A stretch of 64,000 nucleotides of DNA from Arthrobacter_H sp030452125 (GTDB lineage Bacteria; Actinomycetota; Actinomycetes; Actinomycetales; Micrococcaceae): assembly GCA_052379645.1 (NCBI GenBank), contig JBQSYU010000005.1, one strand, 5' to 3'. The notes beneath the pieces were generated by a model, which was given only the letters and a program-made list of their open reading frames with translations, was not told the origin of the DNA and made no database searches. The position numbers and the translations under genes are program-made. This document shows, piece after piece, positions 56,552-64,000 of the stretch. The first letter of the stretch is position 1; every line of letters starts with the position of its first letter.

Positions 56552-57137
56552 TTGGAAATCGATCTCGAAGCACTTCCGGCTTCCTTTGCCCGAATACAAC
56601 GCCGGCTGGAATAGTTCCAGATACTACGGTTCCCGGAGTGATCAGAGCGGAACGCCCCATTCGAACGCCACCCAGAATAACGCAGCGTGACGTGATCCAG
56701 GAGCCGCTTTCGATAAGTATGGATGCCGCCGTGACTCGCATATCCGTCGAAGCTGCGTGCGATCCTGTGGTGATGAAGACGTCTTGCGATATAACTACGT
56801 CGGATTCCACAGTGATTTTTTCGCGATTGCTGATCCACACGCCTTCCCCGACCCAGCAGTCGTCTCCCACTGAAAGGTTCCATGGAAAGCGGACTCGTGT
56901 TCTCGGCCGTATGATGACGCCCGAACCGATGCTGGCTCCGAAAGCACGAAGAGCCATCACTCTTAGGCGCGAACTTGGTTGCAGACTGTTGGTCACCAAA
57001 ACGTATTCAACGAGGCGCCAGACAGCCTCTTTCGCGCGTGTGGCACCAGTGCCGATACCCGAACTAGGAACGTCGCGAAGTTTGATGACCCGTACTCGCG
57101 GATGGGTAGGTTGCGGATTTCGGGGGGCGGAGCTCAT
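56538..57137 (-). CDS. WcaF-like hexapeptide acetyltransferase
   Basis: A 199-residue left-handed beta-helix enzyme. Hexapeptide repeats run from about residue 65 to 185, with VGDDCWVGEGVWISNREKITVESDVVISQDVFITTGSHA at the active-site His region. It resembles WcaF/CapG-type O-acetyltransferases that modify exopolysaccharide using acetyl-CoA. The ATG overlaps the glycosyltransferase stop by four bases (ATGA). The acceptor sugar is unknown. Confidence 0.8.
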   Translation of the reverse strand: MSSAPRNPQPTHPRVRVIKLRDVPSSGIGTGATRAKEAVWRLVEYVLVTNSLQPSSRLRVMALRAFGASIGSGVIIRPRTRVRFPWNLSVGDDCWVGEGVWISNREKITVESDVVISQDVFITTGSHAASTDMRVTAASILIESGSWITSRCVILGGVRMGRSALITPGTVVSGTIPAGVVFGQRKPEVLRDRFPNESS

Positions 57138-58234
57138 GCCGCCGAATCCTGGTATACGGTCTGTAGTTGGAGGCCCAGCGACTCAAGCGAAAAGGTCTTC
57201 GAAGCTACTTGGCGTGCGCCAGTAGATTCCTCAGCGTAGTTTGAAAGCACCGAATCAACGGCATCTGCCAATGAGGACGCGTTGCTGTTGACCACGCGAA
57301 CACCCGGACGGCCATTGACCAAGGGTGCCAAGCCGCACGTTTCGTCGATGACGGCAGGAACACCATTGGATAATGCTTCGAGGACTATCATCGGAAAAGG
57401 CTCGTTGATACTGGGAAGTACTAGAACATCGGATTTCGCAAGCACCGCGGAGACGTCGGAAGGTGCTACGGCCCCTTCGTAGGAGAAATTACCATCGGGG
57501 AAAGCCGCTGAAGCGTCCAGGATACTTCGGAGCTGACCGCCATCGGGCCCGACGAGCCGAAATTGATAGCGTCCGGGGTAGCGTCGTTCGAGTTCATGGG
57601 CTGCCGCAATAAACAACTCGGGCCTTTTGCGCTTGTGTAGGCGAGAGCAGACGAGCACGGTGAAGGGTGTTGGGGGAGTACGGCGCGGTGCCACATGCGC
57701 GGGGACAAGTACCGCATTGTGCAACTCCTGCAGTCGGTCTGGGCCCCGCAGCGCTGTGAGATTTGCTGACTCTACACTCGTGAGAAAAAAAAGCCGAGCG
57801 GCTCCCATAAGTGCGGTCCGCGTCAAAGCCATATCGTATAAACGCTCGGCCACACCACGTGCCGGCTTGATCATTCCGTGTGTCTGGACGACATACGGAA
57901 CACGCATCAGTCGACAGAGCACAGCAGCCGGCATGACTAGGAAGTCACGCGCCAAATGTATATGTACGATATCAAACGTCCTCGCGTTGCGCGCGAACCA
58001 GTAGAGCAGAGCTGGACTAATCAAGCTACCGAACGAGCGTAGCGGTCTGTACGCCCGCTTGAACTGTGTCTTGTAGGGTGCGCGTCTATGAGAGGTTCTT
58101 GCGTGATCTACGCCAGCTGCGAGCGTCACGTCGTGATTCTGTGAGAGGGCGTGACACTGGGCAAAAGCAACAGCCGTCGGCCCCCCGTAGGCACCATCCT
58201 TGCTCACGTAGGCAACTAGCTGGCAGATTTTCAT
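57134..58234 (-). CDS. GT4 family glycosyltransferase
   Basis: A 366-residue GT-B glycosyltransferase. The N-terminal domain opens MKICQLVAYVSKDGAYGGPTAVAF. The C-terminal nucleotide-sugar site has LVCSRLHKRKRPELFIAAA near residues 193-211 and the E-x7-E motif EPFPMIVLE near 278-286. It likely adds one sugar to the lipid-linked repeat unit at the cytoplasmic face. The start overlaps the CDP-alcohol transferase stop (ATGA). Donor and linkage cannot be read from the sequence. Confidence 0.82.
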   Translation of the reverse strand: MKICQLVAYVSKDGAYGGPTAVAFAQCHALSQNHDVTLAAGVDHARTSHRRAPYKTQFKRAYRPLRSFGSLISPALLYWFARNARTFDIVHIHLARDFLVMPAAVLCRLMRVPYVVQTHGMIKPARGVAERLYDMALTRTALMGAARLFFLTSVESANLTALRGPDRLQELHNAVLVPAHVAPRRTPPTPFTVLVCSRLHKRKRPELFIAAAHELERRYPGRYQFRLVGPDGGQLRSILDASAAFPDGNFSYEGAVAPSDVSAVLAKSDVLVLPSINEPFPMIVLEALSNGVPAVIDETCGLAPLVNGRPGVRVVNSNASSLADAVDSVLSNYAEESTGARQVASKTFSLESLGLQLQTVYQDSAA

Positions 58235-58932
58235 TGGGCGAGCTCCTTAAACCACTTGAAGGAAAAAGCAACCGTCCAAGCTAGACGAATGACGGCCAAG
58301 ACGGTGTAGATGAAAACGAAGGCGGAAGGAGACCCGAAAGCCAAGAAAACAGTACAGAAGATCCCGTAGTCGACCGAGAGTAGCAAGAAAGAGCGAGTTT
58401 TAGAGTGTTGGCGAAGCGGGCGTCCCTGTGCCTCCGGTCTTTTGAGGAGGCCTGCCAGCGTCCCACCGGTGAAAGTAACTACCGCTGCGAATTGAAACAC
58501 GAGCGGTACAAGCAGCATGGGCAGCGATAGATCGAAGAAACGAGCCCAGCTGATCAGCACTGCTGTATGAACGGCGACCATCTTCCCGGCGTCAAGGACA
58601 TGATCCAACCACTCTCCGGCGGGTGAACTGCACCCCTGAAGTCGTGCTAATTGACCGTCTGCAGCGTCAAGCATGAAACCCAACGTCAGCATGAACCATG
58701 CTGCCAACCCAGCAATCCAAGTCGGTGCCGCCGTCGCCACGATGATGATTCCACCTGCCGTCACGGCACCGCTGGACAGACTGACTTGGTTGGGCGACAT
58801 TCCCAGCACATAAGCCATCGCGGCTAGGCGTCGGCCGGCCGGGCGGTTTACCCACAGTGAGTAAAAGGAAACGCCGCGTGGAGACTTTTGCTTCGCGGCA
58901 AGTGTCCCTAAGGCCGTTTGGTAAACGTTCAC
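58231..58932 (-). CDS. CDP-alcohol phosphatidyltransferase family membrane enzyme
   Basis: A 233-residue protein with about six membrane segments. The full CDP-OH-P signature is present near residues 93-115: DG-QL-AR-(8)-G-(3)-D-(3)-D. These residues bind CDP and Mg. The family moves a phospho-alcohol or phosphatidyl group from a CDP donor to an alcohol. The start is GTG 58932 with GGGGGATGAG upstream. It heads a five-gene overlapping polysaccharide operon, so its product is more likely a modified glycan or lipid carrier than an ordinary phospholipid. That is inference; the pairing with a cytidylyltransferase-like ORF at 60.4 kb supports it. Confidence 0.78.
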   Translation of the reverse strand: MNVYQTALGTLAAKQKSPRGVSFYSLWVNRPAGRRLAAMAYVLGMSPNQVSLSSGAVTAGGIIIVATAAPTWIAGLAAWFMLTLGFMLDAADGQLARLQGCSSPAGEWLDHVLDAGKMVAVHTAVLISWARFFDLSLPMLLVPLVFQFAAVVTFTGGTLAGLLKRPEAQGRPLRQHSKTRSFLLLSVDYGIFCTVFLAFGSPSAFVFIYTVLAVIRLAWTVAFSFKWFKELAQ

Positions 58933-59124
58933 GTCTCATCCCCCAGAAGTTCGCTTGGTTCCTTCCACTTCGTCGAAGTACACCTCCCAGAAGTATGGCC
59001 CGGAATCATGACGAATAAAACACTCGTTTTTTCTCGACTACCGACTGAACTATCCCGAGGGTCCCGATTTGCTTGCAATCAAGCCAAATCGGAGGCTGAG
59101 CTTCCGAAGAAGTCCTGATGGCAG

Positions 59125-60332
59125 GTGTGGTGTCCTGTGGACCGCCACTGCCCAAATCCAAGTGGCGAACCAGTGCTGGTTACTCGTGTGCAGAGTACCT
59201 GCACTCGATATTTTCTTCCTCATACCATCCGGTTGGCTCCGGGCCGATCGATGCAGCGGATGGTCGCACTAGTTGAGGGGGTCGGTTTGGGGGCGATTGT
59301 CACCAATTTGCGGTGGAGAAGTCCGACGACAGAGTGTCAAGGTGCGATTGCGGACAGTGTCCAGGCCGATGCTCTGCGACGGGAAGGGTTTTTCGATGAG
59401 CCCCATGTGCTGTCCATCGGACTCATCATCTTATTGTTTGTTCCCTGCGTAGGAAGCAGATACATCCTTACACAACGCGGCCTGGCCGCGACTGACTCGC
59501 CGTGCTTGCGAGGTTCGCTTTATTTGCCGGACGGTCCGTGTAGCGTCCTGGTGCCCTTGTTAGGCGAAGTGCATTCGCAGTGGCGGGGAGAAATCGACAG
59601 GATTCTTCACAAAGTGAGGATACCTCTGAACGAGATTCGCGTAGGCGATCTGTCCAACGTGCAACGAGCCAAAACGCAACGACTCGACCGGGAAGAGGCC
59701 AGAGTGCTTGGTTGCCTTGTCACCAGCGGCAAAGCGCGCTTGTTTTTGCAGTGCGGTAACACTTCTGCTCTCTACGGTGGCCTTTTGAGTCTTTGCGCAA
59801 ATGGCCATCTGTACCAAGCGGACGTCGGACAAATTGTGAGCCGGGCTGCTGATGAACTCTGCGAAGGACTCATGGGGGGACCCGTGATTTCCAACTTGGG
59901 TAAACCCGCATGTCCGATGGACGAAGATAGTGCCAGGAGCCTCACGGCGCTAACATGCGACTGGCCGCACATTGGCAAGGTCCTAAACCGTCTCGGTGCT
60001 TGGGCTCTGGGGCAAGGCAGAATGCAGACAGATCCCAGAAAATGGAACGTTGCCAGAATGCCTTCAGCAGCCTTGGGAACCAAGACGCGAAAGCTGGCAA
60101 AGATCATCGCTCTGATCCGCAAATTCCCGTCGCTGGGCATCGTCGTCTACTCGCAGATGAGCTCGTTTATCGACCTCGTTGTGCGCGAACTGGTGATTGT
60201 GGACCTCATCGTCTGGCGACTAAGCAACAAGCAAATTGCCTCAGCGCTCTTCTGCCCAACGGATCCTCGAAAGGCACCATTACCGTGCACGCTCCAAGTT
60301 GGGGTGCGACGCGAAAAGAACTGAAGCTATGA
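59125..60332 (+). pseudogene. Decayed LuxR-type transcriptional regulator
   Basis: A long open stretch with poor coding character. Only its end is recognisable: around 60181-60270 one frame has a typical LuxR HTH opening (RELVIVDLIVWRLSNKQIASALF), and the next frame continues with GTITVHAPSWGATRKELK, resembling the recognition helix and C-terminal end (TVKVH...LGATSRTEL) of the same domain. A frameshift near 60250 therefore splits the DNA-binding domain. Upstream, a segment with ARLFLQCGNTSALYGGLL faintly resembles MalT-like regulators. I take it as a remnant of a regulator of the polysaccharide island. Start and extent are uncertain; 58933-59124 before it holds nothing recognised. Confidence 0.5.
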
Positions 60333-60372
60333 GCGATCTTCTGCTCGTAAACAATTATCTAAGGAGTTCGAT

Positions 60373-60879
60373 TTGATCACAAAGTATAGTTACGCCCCTG
60401 GAGCAGTCGGCATCTTCCACATACGTCACCTAAACATCCTCCAGAAAACCCGCAGCCGCATTGATTATTTGATAGCTGGTGTGGTCTCGGACGAGAAGTG
60501 CGAACTCAGCAAGAGAAATCGTCGGTCAGCTGCACTAGCCGAGGAACTTGAGATCGTTGAAAGCTCCCGATGCGGCGACCGCGCAGTGGCTGAGGTACTC
60601 CCGGACGAGATGGATGCAGGGCGAAAAATGAGCTTTGACGTTTTGGCTAGAGGCGGTGAATGGCAGGGAACACGGAAGGGCGTTGTGCTAAAACGGGTCT
60701 TTACAGAAGTAACTGTTCAAGTTGTCTATTGTCGCTATAGAGTCCACACATCTAACACCCTCTCGAGGGGTAATTTGCAGGCGGAACAGCCCGCCGTCGT
60801 AAGCGAAGGCTCGGGTCATGGAAACTCGAGTAAGTACGCCGTCGTAGCCGGCGCCGACATCCCGGCGGTCTGGTCGTGA
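60373..60879 (+). CDS. Degenerate cytidylyltransferase-like protein
   Basis: A 168-residue ORF aligning by eye with TagD-type nucleotidyltransferases of polysaccharide clusters (families with a YVPGxYDLFHxGHLNLL N-terminus). Here the segment reads YAPGAVGIFHIRHLNIL near residues 7-23: the HxGH nucleotide-binding motif is HIRH and the preceding Asp is Gly. GDDW is GGEW near 93-96, while the HTSNTLSRG end is kept near 125. The last ~35 residues look unrelated, perhaps after a frameshift. TTG 60373 has a good AAGGAG upstream, and the stop overlaps the next gene's GTG. It may be inactive or altered in function. Confidence 0.55.
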   Translation: MITKYSYAPGAVGIFHIRHLNILQKTRSRIDYLIAGVVSDEKCELSKRNRRSAALAEELEIVESSRCGDRAVAEVLPDEMDAGRKMSFDVLARGGEWQGTRKGVVLKRVFTEVTVQVVYCRYRVHTSNTLSRGNLQAEQPAVVSEGSGHGNSSKYAVVAGADIPAVWS

Positions 60880-62243
60880 AGGACTCCGACGGGCAGTCGC
60901 TGCGTATCACATTAGTCTGCCTGAACTTTGCTCCTGAAACTTCCGGGAACGCGCCCTATACGACGTCATTGGCAACGGAACTCGTCCGGCGAGGGCACCA
61001 GGTGACAGCCGTCACCGGATATCCACACTATCCGCAGTGGCGAGTATTTGAAGACTATGGCGGGTTGAGAGGGAGCGAAACCGTGGACGGAGTGACGGTC
61101 AAACGCCTGCGACATCCGGTGCCAAAAAACCCGACCAACATTCGACGCGCACTCATGGAGCTAGTGTTCGGCTTGCAAGTCGTGACGGCTGACTGGAGAC
61201 GCCCCGACGTAGTGCTGTTCGTGAGCCCGGCACTTATTTCCTCGCTCTGTGGACTGCTCAGGGCCCGCGCTACCGGGACACGTGCAGGCATCTGGATCCA
61301 GGACCTGTACAGTCTCGGGACCGCCGAGACCGGGACCGTCTCCGGTCCGGCTGTTGCCATGATGGTGAAACTAGAGCGTTTCGCCCTCCGTTTGCCCGGA
61401 AAAGTAGTGGTGATCCATGAAGTCTTTCGCCGCCACGCGGAAGGAGCGCTGGGGATTCCACAGAAGAACGTGGAAATCATCCGGAACTGGACTCATTTGG
61501 GACCTGAACGTCGGGTGGATCGCATGGCGACGCGTCATGGGCGAGGCTGGAACGAGGACGACATTATAGTTCTTCATGCGGGCAACTTGGGAGTCAAACA
61601 AGGACTTGAAAATGTTTTGGAATCTGCTCGGCTCGCCGACTCCAGGGAAGCGTACGTCCGATTCGTACTTTTAGGCGATGGCAATCAACGGGCCAGGCTG
61701 CAAGAAGAAGGCAGGGGCATTTCCCGGCTCGAGTTCATCGATCCAGTCTCGGATGGCGACTTTCAGGCATTGCTAGCTGCGGCTGACATCTTGCTCGTCA
61801 ACGAACGGCCCGGAGTTTCCGGTATGTCCGTACCGAGCAAGCTGACGTCATATTTCAACTCAGGTCTACCTGTCGTAGCTGTGACGGACTCCGGTAGTGC
61901 AACAGCCTTCGAGATAGAAGCTTCGCAGGCAGGGTTGCGCGTGGATACGGCGAAGCCCGAAGCGTTGCTTACTGCGGTAGTGGAGCTAGGGGGAAACGCG
62001 GAAAGACGCGAGATTTTGGGACGAAAAGGACTGGCCTTTCGGCACGATGTGCTGGGCATGGAGGCGGGGGCCGCGAAATTCGAAAAGAGCCTTCTGGCCT
62101 TGGCGGAGTCTGGCCGTCGTAGGTCGCGCCTTAGGCTGAGGAAAGTCCTTTCGAGTTTTCCTGGCCTGCGTTCAGGCCGATCTCCGGGGAAGAAAAATTC
62201 TCACCTCTCGAGATTGTTGGGAGTGAAAGTGAAGCGGAACTAG
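60876..62243 (+). CDS. WcaI-like GT4 glycosyltransferase
   Basis: A 455-residue GT-B enzyme. The N-terminal domain has LRITLVCLNFAPETSGNAPYTTSLATELVRRGHQVTAVT, close to WcaI-type fucosyltransferases. The C-terminal domain has DIIVLHAGNLGVKQGLENVLESA and VPSKLTSYFNSGLPVVAV, a variant donor-binding region. A basic tail of about 40 residues follows. The start GTG 60876 overlaps the stop of the cytidylyltransferase-like ORF. Together they form a short plus-strand unit divergent from the main operon. It likely adds a sugar to the exopolysaccharide repeat; the donor is unknown. Confidence 0.8.
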   Translation: MKDSDGQSLRITLVCLNFAPETSGNAPYTTSLATELVRRGHQVTAVTGYPHYPQWRVFEDYGGLRGSETVDGVTVKRLRHPVPKNPTNIRRALMELVFGLQVVTADWRRPDVVLFVSPALISSLCGLLRARATGTRAGIWIQDLYSLGTAETGTVSGPAVAMMVKLERFALRLPGKVVVIHEVFRRHAEGALGIPQKNVEIIRNWTHLGPERRVDRMATRHGRGWNEDDIIVLHAGNLGVKQGLENVLESARLADSREAYVRFVLLGDGNQRARLQEEGRGISRLEFIDPVSDGDFQALLAAADILLVNERPGVSGMSVPSKLTSYFNSGLPVVAVTDSGSATAFEIEASQAGLRVDTAKPEALLTAVVELGGNAERREILGRKGLAFRHDVLGMEAGAAKFEKSLLALAESGRRRSRLRLRKVLSSFPGLRSGRSPGKKNSHLSRLLGVKVKRN

Positions 62244-62259
62244 AAGACTCTTCTATGGT

Positions 62260-62545
62260 TCAAGTCAAGAGGGTTCCAAGTTTTCTGAATAGCTGACGGG
62301 CGAAGAGTTGCTTGAAGCAGCGGTGGATGTTTGTATTGCTTTTCCCTTCGGCGGTGCGCCGCTCGACGTATTCCATGGTGGCGGCATCGAACATCATCCG
62401 TGTCCGAGCGATCGTATGCAGGGCACGGTTCAGATGTAGGTCGCCGTGGAGGTTGAGTCGCTGTCTGGTCTTGTTGCCTGAGGACGCCTGGCTTGGGGGC
62501 ACCTCGGCCAGCACGGCGAAGGCAGTGAATATTCGCCTCTTTGGG
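62260..62545 (-). pseudogene. IS110-family transposase, C-terminal fragment
   Basis: The minus-strand frame (best from 62514) encodes the Transposase_20 end of IS110 transposases: VLAEVPPSQASSGNKTRQRLNLHGDLHLN..., with the Ser-Ser-Gly catalytic serine region, then ERRTAEGKSNTNIHRCFKQLFARQLF. It stops at 62260, 17 bp from the convergent glycosyltransferase. It is the distal half of the element whose N-terminal half starts at 63979. Confidence 0.7.
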
Positions 62546-63224
62546 CTCCACTCGTAGTCCGGGCGTGCAGCATGTCGCGGCGTCGCGATTGGTGTGGTTG
62601 AACACCGCTTTCGGCTTGGATGAGCACAATCTCATGGGGCTACTTCCACCACGCTACGGCCACATGTGAAGGAAGTACCGGTAGTGGTATGGAAGATCGA
62701 AGTTTGTCGCGAAGAGCGATCGGGCCCGCCCCGGAGATATCCGGGCACAACTTCCAGCGGGTCCTCGATCTTGCGGACCGCCGCAATCTCGGCTGGGACG
62801 ATTCTGCGCAGGTGTCGGAGCACGAGGTGTATTCAGCACCGTTTCCCGGCCGCGGTGTCCGGGAAACTGTCTTTGCGCAGCCGGACTGGCTTCGGATTCA
62901 CACCGAGTCTGCCCTAGCCGGCGCGACATTGAAGCTGCCGCATCAGGAGTTGTCGACGCTATGTCCGCCCAGTATCAGCAGAAGGACCGGCATAACAGAT
63001 CGGCTCCGGCGTCCATGCAGACGCAAACATGGACCGGGTCATCCACAACATGGTCTGGGTCGAGACGGGCAACCACAACTTGCGGGAACGTATGGCGCTG
63101 GGCGGCGCCTAGTCCGAAGCGGAGGGTTTCGGCAGCGCTATGCCAGACCGCTGCCGGTGCTCTATAACACGATCGATGGTGCTGAGTGGCACGATCGGGT
63201 GAGGCTCGAAGCCTCAAATATTCA
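62546..63224. mobile_element. Unidentified segment between the two IS110 halves
   Basis: About 680 bp lie where the IS110 transposase should be continuous. Six-frame reading gives only short or low-quality frames (the longest plus-strand one spans 62620-63387) without a family I recognise. It is probably another insertion or a rearranged fragment, but I cannot identify its type or its ends. Confidence 0.35.
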
Positions 63225-63979
63225 GACAGCTTCCAATCAGACACCACCATGGTGCAAGTACGAGACGAGCACTTGTGCTGAGGTTATCGGGCCAGGCCCG
63301 GATAGGTCCTTGAGGGCAGCAGCCATGAGGATGCCGATCACCCGCAGTTGCTCCTCATTGCGCGCAACCTGGACGCGAATTGATTGATGGCGGTGGCCAG
63401 TCGCTTGGCCTCTTCGCGTCCGATCTGAGCCTGCAAGTCGTCGCTCCTGTGCATCTAGAAGCGGCTGAACTCCGTGATTTGGTCGTAGCTGAGCTCCCGT
63501 CGATCGTCTATGCGCAGGTCCATGGTGCGGAGCAGCGCGCTGAGGATTAGCCGGTCTGAGGTTCCTAGACGTTCCATGGTGGCGCGGGAGTTGAGAAGGA
63601 CTCTAAGGGCCACCGTTTGCCTTCAGCACGGAGGCCCGGCAGGGCTGCTACTTGTTCCACGAGCACCGTGCGAGTAGCGGCCAACGCGTCAATGTCATCG
63701 GACTTGCCGCAGCCGGCTCGTGAGGTCCGGCGTGACGATCGCACCTCATAGATATCCAAGGCTGTGGCACGTAGGGCACGGGGCAGTCCCTATTCATAGG
63801 AATTGGCTCCCTCGATGAACCCTAGAGTCTTTCCCGACTAGCTGCGCCGGTTGAACCAGGCGATGGCACGCTTGAGGGCTTGTGGGAAATGTGGCGGTAC
63901 CCATCACTTGGCCGGTGGCGGCCGCAAGAATGGCGTAGGTGTTGGTGCGGGCGTGGGTATCCACGCCGACGATATTCAT
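63225..63979 (-). pseudogene. IS110-family transposase, N-terminal fragment, frameshifted
   Basis: Read on the minus strand from ATG 63979, the DEDD domain begins NIVGVDTHARTNTYAILAAATGQ with its first Asp. After a frameshift, IEGANSYE with a stop, then DIYEVRSSRRTSRAGCGKSDDIDALAA (near 63760-63680) gives the later acidic residues. Further frame changes give LRIDDRRELSYDQITEF near 63490 and ITSAQVLVSYLHHG near 63250. At least three frameshifts or stops make it non-functional. The 5' flank, where an IS110 bridge RNA would be encoded, lies outside the window. Confidence 0.72.
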
Positions 63980-64000
63980 GTATTGCTCCCGAACGGCGCT

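Noticed and set aside
62620..63387. A 255-residue plus-strand ORF within the IS110 debris
   Set aside because: No motif or family match, no Shine-Dalgarno, and it runs over fragments whose minus strand is recognisable transposase. Kept only as unidentified sequence.

Overview
The window is high-GC actinobacterial chromosome, most likely from the Micrococcales and close to Arthrobacter/Micrococcus (Micrococcaceae). The grounds are gene content and order, frequent GTG/TTG starts, a spc operon without rpsN (as described for Micrococcus luteus), the long acidic N-terminus of NusG, and the rpoB, rpoC and ribosomal protein sequences. The species cannot be fixed from the sequence alone.

Layout. 0.1-4.2 kb: a PspC-domain envelope-stress cluster. 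Three membrane proteins lie on the minus strand and diverge from a PspC histidine kinase/LuxR regulator pair, resembling EsrISR of Corynebacterium glutamicum. 4.2-8.6 kb: an aminotransferase (minus), then tRNA-Trp, secE, nusG, rplK, rplA and a strong terminator. 8.7-11.4 kb: a double-GNAT acetyltransferase and an amino acid permease. 11.4-12.7 kb: rplJ-rplL behind an L10-type leader with a terminator hairpin. 12.8-15.5 kb: a membrane acyltransferase and a thiolase. 15.8-28.4 kb: rpoB, rpoC, rpsL, rpsG, fusA, tuf. 28.5-32.6 kb: an unrecognised 1367-residue polytopic membrane protein. 33-49.3 kb: the S10, spc and alpha ribosomal operons with secY, adk, map, infA, rpmJ and rpoA, cut into transcription blocks by terminator-like hairpins and new promoters. 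49.4-53.6 kb: truA, rplM-rpsI, glmM and mscL.

From about 53.7 kb the character changes: lower GC, mixed codon use, tightly overlapping genes and broken genes. A minus-strand exopolysaccharide operon (CDP-alcohol phosphatidyltransferase, GT4 glycosyltransferase, WcaF-like acetyltransferase, Wzx-like flippase, Wzy-like polymerase) faces plus-strand genes: a decayed LuxR-type regulator, a cytidylyltransferase-like ORF that has lost its catalytic motif, and a second GT4 glycosyltransferase. The window ends in a frameshifted, interrupted IS110-family transposase. This looks like an eroding accessory polysaccharide island beside the conserved core.

The core genes work together as transcription (rpoABC, nusG), translation (ribosomal proteins, EF-G, EF-Tu, IF-1, Met aminopeptidase, tRNA-Trp, TruA) and secretion (SecE, SecY). 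A recurring TAGACT -10 hexamer marks several of the predicted promoters. The most unusual points are the pairing of a CDP-alcohol transferase with a degenerate cytidylyltransferase in the polysaccharide island, a possible structured 5' leader on the rpsL-rpsG transcript, possible leaderless promoters for truA, glmM and mscL, and the 1367-residue membrane protein.
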